Notes: generated from the sequence alone by a model not told the origin. 64,000 nucleotides of DNA from Arcobacter sp. (GCA_002869535.1 PKUK01000002.1:1-64000); one strand, 5' to 3'; positions 1 through 8,909 are shown, counted from the stretch's first letter. Numbers and translations are program-made.

Positions 1-170
1 AATATTAATTGCAATTGTTTACTGACATTACTCATTGTTTTTTTAATAGACGAGAATTGTATAAATTCTCTTGTTTTATATCATATTCGGTTTATAAAAG
101 TTACTTACTTCTTAAAACCGTAGTTTGTTAAAGAACTTCAACTCTTCGTGACGTTTGTCACTCAAATTGG
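1..170 (-). promoter_or_regulatory. Probable rRNA operon leader with boxA antitermination element
   Basis: Read on the minus strand, this stretch downstream of the 177-205 promoter contains GTTCTTTAACA (126-136), a close match to the boxA consensus TGYTCTTTAACA bound by NusB/S10 in rRNA leaders. It also has two small hairpins: GTGAC/GTCAC (148-161) before boxA and GAGAATT/AATTCTC (52-70) after it. There is no protein-coding potential. Together these fit a 16S rRNA leader with the mature 16S starting left of base 1. The whole 409-base stretch before the first gene is accounted for by this leader, its promoter and the spacer to the rightward gene. Confidence 0.7.
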
Positions 171-176
171 ACGGGA

Positions 177-205
177 ATTATAATAGGTTTTTTTATCTTT
201 GTCAA
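177..205 (-). promoter_or_regulatory. Consensus sigma70-type promoter firing leftwards, probably for an rRNA operon
   Basis: On the minus strand TTGACA (200-205) and TATAAT (177-182) are both perfect consensus hexamers with exactly 17 bp between them. The transcript would run towards base 1 and enter a leader with a boxA-like element. Perfect hexamers are rare in AT-rich campylobacterote DNA and fit a very strong stable-RNA promoter. The rRNA gene itself would lie outside the window, so the target is inferred. Confidence 0.8.
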
Positions 206-261
206 GTGCTTTTCTTTAATCTTGGCTTAAATTTTCAAAGTTCTACGATTTGCTGTTTTTG

Positions 262-278
262 TTACATAATATATGTAA
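262..278. promoter_or_regulatory. Palindrome between divergent promoters, possible operator
   Basis: TTACATA (262-268), 3-base spacer, TATGTAA (272-278): a perfect 7-bp inverted repeat. It lies between the leftward rRNA-type promoter and the rightward gene at 410, whose likely -10 box is TATAAT at 317-322. Size and symmetry suit a dimeric repressor, but in such AT-rich DNA chance is a real alternative. Confidence 0.25.
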
Positions 279-409
279 TCTCTATATATTTTCTATATAT
301 TAATAGTATTTGTTTATATAATAGAGTTAATTCTTAGATTTAAAGATATTATTAAGCTTTACATATTAGAATTACACACTATATATAAATACATACAAAG
401 GAATATATA

Positions 410-1105
410 ATGTACAAAAGAGATTATTTATCTCACAAAGATACAACGCAACAATATACAAACGAGTCATCAAAAGTTGAATTAATGAGCTTTTTAAGAG
501 CAACATACCAATTATTTGCAGGTTCATTACTTGCAGCAACTGCGGGGGCATATATCGGTTTAGATATGGTTTCTACAATTGCTAGTTGGTACTGGGGATT
601 AGTAATATTAGAATTTGCACTGCTTTTTGGTTTATTTGCTGTTAAAAGCAAACCAGGAATTAACCTTGCAGTACTTTTCGGATTTACATTTGTAAGTGGG
701 TTAACAATTACACCTTTACTTGCATCAGTATTTGCAATGCCAGCAGGAGCATCAATAGTTGCACAAGCATTTTTAATGACTTCAGTTGCATTTGGTGGAA
801 TATCAATGTTTGCACTTACTACTAAAAGAGATTTCTCTGGTATGGGTAAGATGTTGTTTATTGCTCTTATTATATTAGTAGTAGGATCTATTTCTAATAT
901 CTTTATTCAAGCTCCATTATTGCAACTTGGAATTGCAATGGTTGGTGCCGTTTTATTTTCTGCGTTCATTCTTTATGATACACAGCAAATCATTAAAGGT
1001 GGTTTTTCAACTCCAATTGAAGCAGCGATTGCTTTATACTTAGATTTCTTTAATCTATTTATCTCATTATTACAAATACTTGGTATTTTTAATAGAGAAG
1101 ATTAA
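410..1105 (+). CDS. Bax inhibitor-1/YccA family membrane protein
   Basis: A 231-residue polytopic inner-membrane protein of the BI-1 (UPF0005) family. After a polar N-terminus of about 25 residues there are around seven hydrophobic helices. Family signatures are visible: TTKRDFS near residue 137, LYDTQQII in the sixth-helix region and LYLDFFNLF in the last helix. Bacterial members are linked to calcium leak or to modulation of the FtsH-HflKC protease (YccA), but the role here cannot be fixed from sequence. The start is supported by AAAGGA 6 bases upstream. It stands alone, divergent from the putative rRNA promoter. Confidence 0.9.
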   Translation: MYKRDYLSHKDTTQQYTNESSKVELMSFLRATYQLFAGSLLAATAGAYIGLDMVSTIASWYWGLVILEFALLFGLFAVKSKPGINLAVLFGFTFVSGLTITPLLASVFAMPAGASIVAQAFLMTSVAFGGISMFALTTKRDFSGMGKMLFIALIILVVGSISNIFIQAPLLQLGIAMVGAVLFSAFILYDTQQIIKGGFSTPIEAAIALYLDFFNLFISLLQILGIFNRED

Positions 1106-1106
1106 T

Positions 1107-1130
1107 TCATAACTCCTTTGGGAGTTATGA
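1107..1130. terminator. Perfect 10-bp hairpin just after the stop codon, no U-tract
   Basis: TCATAACTCC (1107-1116), loop TTTG, GGAGTTATGA (1121-1130). It begins 2 bases after the TAA of the BI-1 gene. No run of T follows on either strand, so it is not a textbook intrinsic terminator; it may act with Rho or protect the 3' end. Similar stop-linked palindromes recur in this window. Confidence 0.4.
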
Positions 1131-1142
1131 TATACGTAATAT

Positions 1143-1547
1143 ATGAATACTACAGAACTACGACTAATCGATGCAAATTTAAATCGCCTAAGAGAAGGTA
1201 TTAGAGTTGTGGAAGATATCTTTAGATATGTTTACAATGATAAAGAAATAGCTTCAAAACTAAAAGAGTTAAGACACAAATCAAGAATAGATATCTATGA
1301 CAAACTTTTAGACTCACGGGATATTAAAAATGATGTATTGAAAAAATCAACCCCATCAGAACAAAGTAGAGATGACTTACACTCTATTTTAATAGCTAAC
1401 TTTAAAAGAGCTCAAGAGAGTTCAAGGGTACTTGAAGAAGTTTGTAAATTAGAAGCAAGCAATAATAGTGAAGTTTTTAAATATATTAGATATGAACTTT
1501 ATGATTTAGAAAAAGCTTTGATAAAAATCACTTCAAACTCTAAATAG
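1143..1547 (+). CDS. Stand-alone ThiD2-like (thiamine biosynthesis-associated) protein
   Basis: A 134-residue soluble, mostly helical protein. LRLIDANLNRLREGIRVVED at the N-terminus and FKRAQESSRVLEEVCKLE further on match the ThiD2-type domain that elsewhere sits next to or is fused to thiamine-phosphate synthase (ThiE). Family members are often annotated thiamine-phosphate pyrophosphorylase, but the ThiE TIM barrel is absent here, so this is the accessory domain alone; its expected role is handling hydroxymethylpyrimidine phosphate. No other thi gene is nearby. Its 3' end overlaps the convergent methyltransferase gene by 49 bases. The family call is from memory of the motif. Confidence 0.7.
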   Translation: MNTTELRLIDANLNRLREGIRVVEDIFRYVYNDKEIASKLKELRHKSRIDIYDKLLDSRDIKNDVLKKSTPSEQSRDDLHSILIANFKRAQESSRVLEEVCKLEASNNSEVFKYIRYELYDLEKALIKITSNSK

Positions 1548-2191
1548 TTTAAATCATACTCTTTATATAGTTTTTTAGCATCTTTAAAAGAGAGTGCTTT
1601 CCCACCACTAACGCCAGATTTTTTTATATAATCAAAAAGTTTTTTCTTGCTATCAAACTCTAAATTATACTTTATAGTCTCAAATTCACAATCACAATAT
1701 TTTGAAAATGCCTCTTTTATTGACTCTTCATCTAATATTGGAGATTTACTATTTGTAATAGTTTGGATTGTCTTAAAAGTATTAGAAGTAAATAACCCTG
1801 TAAAAATTGTAGGAGAAATTGAACTTATTGCTTTTACAATTTTACTTAAATCTTTAGACCATTGTAGTGCTGAAGATGATATTACCACATCATAATTATC
1901 ATTTTTTATATTTTCTATAAAAGCTTTAGTATCAAAATCAAAACACTTTACTTCTATGTTTTTAGCTTTTGGATGAAGGTCACACATACTTTGTGAGAAG
2001 TCAATAGCTTTATAATAATCATATTCCCAAGAAATATGTTTTATAATCTGTCCAGAACCACAACCTAATTCTAAAATCCGTTTTGGTTCATCTTTAATAT
2101 CTCTAATGATAGATTTTGCTACAATTTGTTGTATTATATTGTAAGAATTGTATTGATTTGCATATTTTGAAAATTCGTTTTTTACGGACAT
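1499..2191 (-). CDS. bioC: BioC-like malonyl-[ACP] O-methyltransferase
   Basis: A 230-residue class I SAM-dependent methyltransferase. Motif I is ILELGCGSG (residues 39-47), followed by an acidic ribose-binding position (AIDFS) and the post-III segment SSSALQWSKDL. SALQW and a late KKSGVSGG are typical of BioC, which methylates malonyl-ACP to prime pimeloyl synthesis for biotin; other small methyltransferases remain possible because no other bio gene is in view. It is convergent with the ThiD2-like gene and shares 49 bases with it tail to tail. Confidence 0.6.
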   Translation of the reverse strand: MSVKNEFSKYANQYNSYNIIQQIVAKSIIRDIKDEPKRILELGCGSGQIIKHISWEYDYYKAIDFSQSMCDLHPKAKNIEVKCFDFDTKAFIENIKNDNYDVVISSSALQWSKDLSKIVKAISSISPTIFTGLFTSNTFKTIQTITNSKSPILDEESIKEAFSKYCDCEFETIKYNLEFDSKKKLFDYIKKSGVSGGKALSFKDAKKLYKEYDLNYLEFEVIFIKAFSKS

Positions 2192-2261
2192 AAGCGAATC
2201 TTAACTTTTTTTTAATAAATTTTGGATAAAATACCTACCATTTTTTCAAAGGAATAAAATT

Positions 2262-2615
2262 ATGACATCAACACTTTTAGTAGTTCAATTTATTTTAGCA
2301 GTACTATTAACAATTTCTATCTTACTTCAAAAAAGTTCAAGCATGGGACTAGGTGCTTACAGCGGAAGCAATGACTCTTTATTTGGAGCAAAAGGTCCTG
2401 GTAACTTTTTATCAAAAGCAACAATGCTTTTAGGATTAGTTTTTGTTTTAAATACTCTATTTTTAGGATATCTTTACAATGAAAATAGACAAAAAAGTGC
2501 AGTTGACAGTGTAAAAACAGAGAGTTTAATTCCAGCAACTCCTGAAGCAAACCAAGCGCCAGTAGCTCCTACTCCAGCTCTTCCAGCTGCGCCTGCTGTA
2601 CCAACTACTAAGTAG
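2262..2615 (+). CDS. secG: SecG, preprotein translocase subunit
   Basis: A 117-residue protein with the SecG layout: transmembrane helix 1 at about 3-21, the conserved ILLQKSSSMGLGAYSG loop, a FLSKAT segment and helix 2 at about 53-71. SecG assists SecYE/SecA-driven protein export at the inner membrane. The C-terminal tail (about residues 90-117) is rich in Ala, Pro and Thr and is longer than the E. coli tail. The start has AAAGGA upstream; a TAAAAT -10-like box lies at 2227-2232. It precedes frr with a 189-base gap. Confidence 0.92.
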   Translation: MTSTLLVVQFILAVLLTISILLQKSSSMGLGAYSGSNDSLFGAKGPGNFLSKATMLLGLVFVLNTLFLGYLYNENRQKSAVDSVKTESLIPATPEANQAPVAPTPALPAAPAVPTTK

Positions 2616-2684
2616 TTGACTTGAAGTAGCAAAAGTGAAAAAAAATTTTCAACTAGCTATTTCTTCTTTTAATAAACAAGGTAT

Positions 2685-2719
2685 TAACTGTTCTTCTAAC
2701 TATAAAAGAAGAACGGTTA
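2685..2719. other. 13-bp hairpin in the secG-frr intergenic region
   Basis: Arms 2685-2697 and 2707-2719 pair over 13 positions with one G-T wobble around a 9-base loop (core TTCTTCT/AGAAGAA). No T-run follows. It may be the 3' end structure of secG mRNA; the remainder of 2616-2804 holds only the frr promoter candidate. Confidence 0.35.
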
Positions 2720-2740
2720 TCGCCACAGATTCAGTTAAAT

Positions 2741-2769
2741 TTAAAATAATAAACAATAAATGGTATAAT
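2741..2769 (+). promoter_or_regulatory. Candidate promoter for frr-pyrE
   Basis: TATAAT (2764-2769) preceded at 17 bp by TTAAAA (2741-2746), a 4/6 match to the -35 consensus. It lies 35 bases before the frr start. Confidence 0.4.
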
Positions 2770-2804
2770 TAGCCAAATTTTTATAATACATCAAAGGAGA
2801 GAGA

Positions 2805-3362
2805 ATGTTAAATGAGATTTATTCAGAAACAAAAGAGAAAATGGATAATGCAATAGATGCATTAAAAAGAGACTACAAAACACTTAGAACTGGTAAAGTT
2901 AGCACTGCAATTTTAGATGGTATTAAAATCGATTACTATGGAACACCAACAGAGTTAACACAAGTAGGTTCAGTTCTTGCACCTGACGCAACAACAATTG
3001 TAATTAACCCATGGGAAAAACACCTTGTAGGTGATATTGAAAAAGCAATTCAAAATGCAAATATTGGAGTAAATCCAAACAATGATGGAGAAGTAGTTAA
3101 ACTTTTCTTCCCTCCAATGACTGTTGAGCAAAGAGGCGAAGCTGCGAAACAAGCAAAAGGTATGACTGATAATGCAAAAGTTGCAATTAGAAATATCAGA
3201 AAACATGCAAATGACAGAGTTAAAGTTCTTCATAAAGATAAAGAAATAACTGATGATGAAAATAAAAAAGCTCAAGATGAAATCCAAAAAATTACAGATT
3301 CTTATGTAACAAAAGCTGATGATACTTTCAAAGCAAAAGAAACTGAAATCTTAAAAGTGTAA
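2805..3362 (+). CDS. frr: Ribosome recycling factor
   Basis: 185 residues, the normal length for RRF, which with EF-G splits post-termination ribosomes. Seen: the N-terminal helix ending in [14 protein letters not shown], the domain II segment [16 protein letters not shown], then [10 protein letters not shown] and the helical [12 protein letters not shown]. The start is preceded by AAAGGAGAGAG, a strong ribosome binding site. pyrE starts 2 bases after the stop, so the two are one operon. Confidence 0.97.
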   Translation: MLNEIYSETKEKMDNAIDALKRDYKTLRTGKVSTAILDGIKIDYYGTPTELTQVGSVLAPDATTIVINPWEKHLVGDIEKAIQNANIGVNPNNDGEVVKLFFPPMTVEQRGEAAKQAKGMTDNAKVAIRNIRKHANDRVKVLHKDKEITDDENKKAQDEIQKITDSYVTKADDTFKAKETEILKV

Positions 3363-3364
3363 TT

Positions 3365-3973
3365 ATGGTTGTAGAACAAATATATAAAGATGCAAATGCA
3401 CTATTAGAAGGTCACTTTAAATTAAGCTCGGGAAATCACTCTAAATACTATTTGCAATCTGCAAAGGTTTTAGAAGATACTAAAACTGCTAAATTATTGG
3501 CAGAAGAGTTGGCTAAACAGATAAAAGAATCTGGACTAAAAATTGATGCTGTTTGTTCACCTGCACTTGGTGGTCTAATTGCTGGGTTTGCACTTGCAAC
3601 TGCTCTTGATGTAAGATTTATCTTTGCTGAGCGAGTTGAAGGTGAGATGAGTATTAGAAGAGGTTTTGAAGTAACTCGTGGTGAAAAATATATTATCTGT
3701 GAAGATATTATAACAACTGGTGGAAGTGCCTTAGAAGCTGCAAAACAAATCGAAAAAGATGGTGGAGAAATAGTTGCATATGCAGCTTTAGCTAACAGAG
3801 TATTTTGTTCAAGAATTGGAAGTGAATTAGAGCCAAAAGATAATTGTAAACTACCACTTGATAAACCACTTTTTGCATTGGATGATTTTACATTTGAAAT
3901 GTACTCTCCTGATGATTGTCCATTATGTAAAGAAGGTTCAGTTGCTTACAAACCTGGTAGTAGAGGGAACTAA
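3365..3973 (+). CDS. pyrE: Orotate phosphoribosyltransferase
   Basis: 202 residues. It transfers orotate onto PRPP in de novo UMP synthesis. The type I phosphoribosyltransferase PRPP motif is [16 protein letters not shown] (about 116-131), the catalytic flexible loop region is [15 protein letters not shown], and [11 protein letters not shown] near residue 20 is a PyrE signature. It starts 2 bases after frr and is followed by the RDD gene after 5 bases. Confidence 0.95.
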   Translation: MVVEQIYKDANALLEGHFKLSSGNHSKYYLQSAKVLEDTKTAKLLAEELAKQIKESGLKIDAVCSPALGGLIAGFALATALDVRFIFAERVEGEMSIRRGFEVTRGEKYIICEDIITTGGSALEAAKQIEKDGGEIVAYAALANRVFCSRIGSELEPKDNCKLPLDKPLFALDDFTFEMYSPDDCPLCKEGSVAYKPGSRGN

Positions 3974-3978
3974 AGCAA

Positions 3979-4464
3979 ATGAGCAGATGGAGAGATATTA
4001 AAGGTGGTAAAAAAGAAATACCAGCTGAAGATTTAAAAGAAGATAATTTAAATCTAGATATCTGTACCTCTATTGCTGCAAGAATTAAGGCATTTATTGT
4101 TGATATGTTTATGATAATGATGCCTTTAGCTTATGCAACAACTTATATTTTTATGAATGGAAAAGATGACTTCCAAGGAAACGAAGAAGCTAGATGGAGT
4201 TTATCTATTATTTATGGTTTGATAATTATTACTTTTTGGGTTCTAAAAGGTCAAACTCCAGGATTAAAAGCTTATAATTTAAAACTTATAGATGCAAAAA
4301 CAAAAGAGAAAATATCATTTGCAAAAGCTATTTTGAGATACCTTTCTTTTTTATTTAGTGCTATGACTATCGCACTTGCATTTTTGCCATTTTTTAGAAA
4401 AGATAAAAAGACTTTTCAAGACCTAGTATCCAATACCCTTGTAATCAAAACATCAACCAAATAG
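3979..4464 (+). CDS. RDD family membrane protein
   Basis: 161 residues. The RDD-type first helix IAARIKAFIVDMFMIMMPLAY is visible from about residue 33 with the Arg and Asp in place, followed by two more helices and the conserved LKGQTPGLKAYNLKLID segment. RDD proteins are inner-membrane proteins, some acting as Na+/H+ antiporters; the substrate here is unknown. Its stop codon abuts the ATG of the following MFS gene, so the two are probably translationally coupled. Confidence 0.85.
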   Translation: MSRWRDIKGGKKEIPAEDLKEDNLNLDICTSIAARIKAFIVDMFMIMMPLAYATTYIFMNGKDDFQGNEEARWSLSIIYGLIIITFWVLKGQTPGLKAYNLKLIDAKTKEKISFAKAILRYLSFLFSAMTIALAFLPFFRKDKKTFQDLVSNTLVIKTSTK

Positions 4465-5553
4465 ATGCTTTTTTTTAATCTATCTGCATTTTATTTTTTT
4501 TATTTTGCAGCAGTTGCAGTGTACATTATTTTCATGCCAAAAGTATTACATGATATCGGATATACACCTTCTCAAATAGGTGTGGTTTTTGCCTTAGCTC
4601 CCCTAATGAGATTTGCTACACCTTTTTTATTTTTAAAGCATATCAAACTTAATGCAACTATTTTTAAGTCCTCACTACTTTTATCTATACTTTCCGCAAT
4701 TGGCTTTTACTTTACACTAAATAACTTTTATGCCTTCACTTTAAATAATGCGCTTTTGGGAATCTGTTTAAGCCTTATATTACCTTACATAGAAGTAATA
4801 GCCTTAAAAGAGTTAGGAAAAGATAGATATGGGAAATCTAGACTTTATGGTTCAATTGGATTTATGTTTATTGCTTTAGTATTAGCAAAATTTCTATCAG
4901 AACCACAAATTGCATTGCACTATTATTTGTGTGTAACGATTTTGATAGTTATTTTTTCATTACTACTTTTAAAACACGATGTACCACATGAAGATACTAT
5001 TAGCTCAAAACCATTTTCCGTATTAGAGTATTGGCCATTTTGGCTAAGTCTATTTTTCATGCAAATGAGTTTTGGAGGCTTTTATAACTTCTTTACTATC
5101 TATGAAACAGAAAATGGTATTTCACTTGAAATGACTTCTTATCTATGGTCATTTGGTGTCATATGTGAAATTGTGATGTTTTATTTTCAAGCACCATTTT
5201 TTAAAAACAACCTATTATCCATAATCAAAATCTCTATTTTTGTTACTGCAATTAGATGGTTTTTACTTTACCTTTTTCCTGATAATTTATATATAACTTT
5301 CTTTGCCCAATCAATTCATGCTTTCTCATTTGGGTTATATCATAGTGCAGTCATAATATATCTATATAAAATTTATGAAAATAAGAAATTAGCTCAGCAA
5401 TTTATGTATGGAGTTGCCTATGGTCTTGGTGGTTTTGTAGGAGCATTAGTTGCAGGTTGGCTTTATGGAGAAAATCTATTTTTATATTCAGCTCTCTTTG
5501 CTCTAGCTTCTTTACTATTTGTTAGTATAATGAAAGAAGATGTAAGTAAATAG
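4465..5553 (+). CDS. MFS transporter, MFS_1-like
   Basis: 362 residues, almost entirely hydrophobic, about 11-12 helices, somewhat short for the major facilitator superfamily. YTPSQIGVVFALAPLMRFATP after the first helix and the loop RYGKSRLYGSIGFMF resemble the PF12832/LacY-nucleoside permease branch. The substrate cannot be told. ATG follows the RDD stop directly (TAG-ATG), so the start is fixed by coupling. It ends in a large palindrome that includes its own stop codon. Confidence 0.8.
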   Translation: MLFFNLSAFYFFYFAAVAVYIIFMPKVLHDIGYTPSQIGVVFALAPLMRFATPFLFLKHIKLNATIFKSSLLLSILSAIGFYFTLNNFYAFTLNNALLGICLSLILPYIEVIALKELGKDRYGKSRLYGSIGFMFIALVLAKFLSEPQIALHYYLCVTILIVIFSLLLLKHDVPHEDTISSKPFSVLEYWPFWLSLFFMQMSFGGFYNFFTIYETENGISLEMTSYLWSFGVICEIVMFYFQAPFFKNNLLSIIKISIFVTAIRWFLLYLFPDNLYITFFAQSIHAFSFGLYHSAVIIYLYKIYENKKLAQQFMYGVAYGLGGFVGALVAGWLYGENLFLYSALFALASLLFVSIMKEDVSK

Positions 5554-5584
5554 TTGTTTTATTATAATTATGATACTATTTACT
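5545..5584. other. Palindrome spanning the MFS stop codon
   Basis: AGTAAATAGT (5545-5554) and ACTATTTACT (5575-5584) form a perfect 10-bp stem around a 20-base AT-rich loop. The TAG stop (5551-5553) is in the left arm. The loop contains TATAAT (5563-5568), a possible -10 box for the next gene, so structure and promoter overlap. No T-run follows. Confidence 0.4.
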
Positions 5585-5618
5585 CCTTGTAAAATATTAT
5601 TATGAAAGGTTAACCCCT

Positions 5619-8159
5619 ATGTTCAAAACTCTCAAAAATTATTTTAGGGTATCCATCCTAGCAATTAGTGTACTTCTTTTTCTTATATTTTATTTCTTTT
5701 CATCTACTATTCATACTAATTTAGCCATCAAAGAAAATGAAAAAATATCTCAATCTTTATCTAATCAAATATTTAATTCAATGTACCAAGTTATGAGAAA
5801 AGGTTGGACAAGAGAAGAGTTAAATGAATTTATGGAAAATATTAAAAATTCTTTTGAAGAGTCTTCATATAAAGTTGATATATATCGTTCTTCAAAAATA
5901 GAAGAAATTTTTGGAAAAATAAATCAATCAGAGATCACAAAAGATGTACAGTATGTCTTTGATAGTAAAGAAAAATCTTCATTCTCTAAAGATAATAAAA
6001 TCAAAATAATAACACCTATCCTTGCAAAACAAGAGTGTCTTACTTGTCATACTAATTCGCAAGTTGAAGATGTGTTAGGTGCTGTAAAAGTAGAGTATGA
6101 CTTTAGTTATTTGATAGAAGAGACACATTCTAAATACTTTTTATTCTCTTTAATAATATTGCCATTTATGATTCTTTGTGCTTTTCTTATCTCTGGTAAC
6201 TTATTAAAAAAGATTAATCTATCCATATTAAATTTTAAAGATAAAATTGAAAATATCAATACTGTAAAAGATTTTAAAAGACTAGATATCTCAAGTAGTA
6301 AAAATAGTTTTAAAGAGTTTGACCATATAATGTTAGGCTTAAATGATTTAAGTAACAAGCTAAAAAATATTGCTGTTGACAAAGATATATTAGAGTTTGA
6401 AGTTAAACTACTAGACAAGATGATTATTACTTCTGATGTAATTAGAGACTGGAAAGAGTATATAAAAGATTTATTACATGAAATAAATGTTGTACTTCCA
6501 GTACACTGTTTAATCACAATATTTAAAACAAATGATGAGTTTTATGAAATAGAGATTTTCTGGCTAGGAAAACCAAATGAAGATGTTGTAAAACATATTG
6601 ATAATGTAGCCTTAAATATGATTAAGTCTCACCATAATTTAGATATTTTAGATTATACTATAAGCCATAACTATACAAATGAAAACTTATGTCTAACAAA
6701 CTTAGCCATAGATGATATTACTCACGAAGCAAAATCAATTCTTTTAGATACTCCAAAAATTGGTGGAATTGTAGGATTAGGAATCCAATCAGAGCTGGAA
6801 AAAGACTCTATTCACTCAATCGTTATTGATTCAATTTTAACAACTCTATTAAATCTTGTTGGTTCAATAAAAGCCATAAATAAATATACTGAAAACTTAG
6901 AGTTTTATGCGACTAGAGATCCTTTAACTTCCCTGTTTACACAAAGAGTATTTAGAGATTTATTAAACTATGAAATTAAAAGAGCCAAAAGACATGATTA
7001 CCATTTTGGATTATTAGTTATTGATTGTGATAACTTTAAACCAATTAATGATACTCATGGACATAGTTTTGGAGATGAGTTCTTAATATCACTTGCCAAC
7101 GTACTTTCTGATTCAAAAAGAGATGAAGATATTCTTTCAAGATATGGAGGAGATGAGTTTACTATAGTTCTTCCAGAGAGTGATGAAAAAGAGACATATA
7201 CTGTTGCTAAAAGAATATTAGATGCCGTTGCTGCACTAGAACTAATCGCTCCTGATGGGACAAAATGTAGTATGACTATCTCAATAGGTATGGCAATATT
7301 TCCAGAGCACTCAGAAGACTCTGTAGAACTATTTAACATAGCCGATGCTATGATGTATGAAGCAAAAACAATGGGTAAAAACTCAATTAAATTCCCTAGT
7401 GAAGATGAACTAGAAGAGATTCATAAAGATGTAGAAGATAAATCTATGCTAGTTTTAAATGCAATTAAAGATGAAAATATACACCCTCACTTCCAACCAA
7501 TTGTAAATGTTAAAACTAACAAGTGTGAAATAAATGAACTTCTTATGCGAATAGAGGTAGGTAATGCATACTTGCCAGCTGCAAAATTCATAGAAACAGC
7601 CGAAACACTTGGGATTGTTCACAAAATGGATTATATGGTTATAGAAAAAGCTTTTGCTAAAATCAAAGAAACAGACTATTCAGGGCTTCTTTTTATAAAT
7701 CTTTCGCCAAAAGCTTTAATAATAAGTGAATTTATAAATAAAATAGTAAAACTAGCTTATACATACAATATAGATAGAAAAATGATTGTATTTGAAATAA
7801 CAGAAAGAGAGACTGTAAAAAGTTTTGCTTTGCTGGAAAAATTTGTACAAAATCTAAAATTAGAAGGTTTTAGTTTTGCAATAGATGATTTTGGTTCTGG
7901 TTTTTCAAGCTTTCATTATATTAAAAAGTTCCCTATTGATTATATAAAAATTGATGGTGATTTTATTGTAAATATTCACAAAGATAAAAAAGACTTAGCC
8001 TTTGTAAAATCAATTGTAGCCTTAGCAAAAGAACTAAACGTTAAAACCATAGCAGAATTTGTAGAGAGTGAAGAGATTTTAGAATTTTTAAGAGAGATTG
8101 ATATTGATTATGTTCAAGGATATCATCTTGGAAAACCTAGTGCAGAATTAACTAAATAG
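5619..8159 (+). CDS. Membrane sensor with periplasmic heme-c motif, GGDEF and EAL domains
   Basis: 846 residues. Helix 1 at 11-30, a periplasmic domain of about 140 residues, helix 2 at 173-193, a HAMP-like/GAF-like linker, GGDEF domain with intact GGDEF at 510-514, then EAL domain. The EAL motif reads ELLMR (640-644), keeping the E-x-L-x-R core, and DDFGSG, FEITERE and QGYHLGKP are present, so both c-di-GMP synthesis and hydrolysis look possible. The periplasmic part holds CLTCH (140-144), a covalent heme-c attachment motif, in a context like the Tll0287/DUF3365-type heme sensors. Inferred role: redox- or ligand-gated control of c-di-GMP. Confidence 0.9.
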   Translation: MFKTLKNYFRVSILAISVLLFLIFYFFSSTIHTNLAIKENEKISQSLSNQIFNSMYQVMRKGWTREELNEFMENIKNSFEESSYKVDIYRSSKIEEIFGKINQSEITKDVQYVFDSKEKSSFSKDNKIKIITPILAKQECLTCHTNSQVEDVLGAVKVEYDFSYLIEETHSKYFLFSLIILPFMILCAFLISGNLLKKINLSILNFKDKIENINTVKDFKRLDISSSKNSFKEFDHIMLGLNDLSNKLKNIAVDKDILEFEVKLLDKMIITSDVIRDWKEYIKDLLHEINVVLPVHCLITIFKTNDEFYEIEIFWLGKPNEDVVKHIDNVALNMIKSHHNLDILDYTISHNYTNENLCLTNLAIDDITHEAKSILLDTPKIGGIVGLGIQSELEKDSIHSIVIDSILTTLLNLVGSIKAINKYTENLEFYATRDPLTSLFTQRVFRDLLNYEIKRAKRHDYHFGLLVIDCDNFKPINDTHGHSFGDEFLISLANVLSDSKRDEDILSRYGGDEFTIVLPESDEKETYTVAKRILDAVAALELIAPDGTKCSMTISIGMAIFPEHSEDSVELFNIADAMMYEAKTMGKNSIKFPSEDELEEIHKDVEDKSMLVLNAIKDENIHPHFQPIVNVKTNKCEINELLMRIEVGNAYLPAAKFIETAETLGIVHKMDYMVIEKAFAKIKETDYSGLLFINLSPKALIISEFINKIVKLAYTYNIDRKMIVFEITERETVKSFALLEKFVQNLKLEGFSFAIDDFGSGFSSFHYIKKFPIDYIKIDGDFIVNIHKDKKDLAFVKSIVALAKELNVKTIAEFVESEEILEFLREIDIDYVQGYHLGKPSAELTK

Positions 8160-8164
8160 TTATT

Positions 8165-8902
8165 CTACACTATATCCATAATCAAGAGTCTAATCTCTTT
8201 TTTCTCTTGTATTTCAACTAGCTTTAGTCCAGGAATTTGAGTATTCATAAACTCAGCGATTGATTGGACATTTTTTTTAGCTAAAGTTTTTAAAACCATA
8301 CCTCTATAGTGTTTTGCCCAATGGGATACAACCTTACCATCTTTTAAAAATTTCAACATGATTACTGTTGAATTTTTAGGGGTATAGAATTTTTCATAAA
8401 ATCCAGCTCTTAAATCAATAATCTCATCACCAATATATTCATCTAAATCATTAGTAAAGTTATCTTTATAAAACTTCTCTACACTTATATTAGGAAGTTT
8501 TGCACCTTGTTTATATTTGTAATCAGGAATTTTATCACTAGCCTTAATTGGACCAAAAAGGTTAGAAAACAAAATTACATTATCATCTATGTAGTTTTGT
8601 TCATTTGAGCTTAAACTATTGTAATCTAGCGCATCAAAAGCAACACCGTTATATCTTTGTATTGCTTTCATAGAAGCTTTGTTTTTTAGACTCTCTTGAT
8701 ACTTCTTTACATCATCCATCTTTTTTATTCCAAACCAAGAAGATAACTCTTCTAAAGATAAGGATTGCACATATTTTTCATAAGAATCAAAAACTTCTTT
8801 TCTAAAGGGAAAGTTTTTCTCTAAAAAGAAGTTCTCTTTTGAAAATGGTTTTTCATTTCCACCTTCATTTTTTGTCTCTGCTGGAGCTAATAATATCTTC
8901 AA
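8165..8902 (-). CDS. yaaA: YaaA family peroxide stress protein
   Basis: 245 residues, the usual size of the YaaA/DUF328 family. Seen: ILLAPAETK at the N-terminus, NGVAFDALDYNSLS near residue 85, LFSNLFGPIKASDKIPDYKYK, and IIDLRAGFYEKFY with HWAKHYRG. E. coli YaaA lowers intracellular free iron under hydrogen peroxide stress and binds DNA. It is convergent with the GGDEF-EAL gene (5-base gap) and 7 bases downstream of the YchJ gene, so it is the last gene of a three-gene leftward operon starting near 9735. Confidence 0.85.
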   Translation of the reverse strand: MKILLAPAETKNEGGNEKPFSKENFFLEKNFPFRKEVFDSYEKYVQSLSLEELSSWFGIKKMDDVKKYQESLKNKASMKAIQRYNGVAFDALDYNSLSSNEQNYIDDNVILFSNLFGPIKASDKIPDYKYKQGAKLPNISVEKFYKDNFTNDLDEYIGDEIIDLRAGFYEKFYTPKNSTVIMLKFLKDGKVVSHWAKHYRGMVLKTLAKKNVQSIAEFMNTQIPGLKLVEIQEKKEIRLLIMDIV

Positions 8903-8909
8903 AATTGGC

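Noticed and set aside
155-337. 60-codon open frame at the left edge
   Set aside because: It runs through the rRNA-type promoter and has no ribosome site; the codons are random AT-rich sequence.
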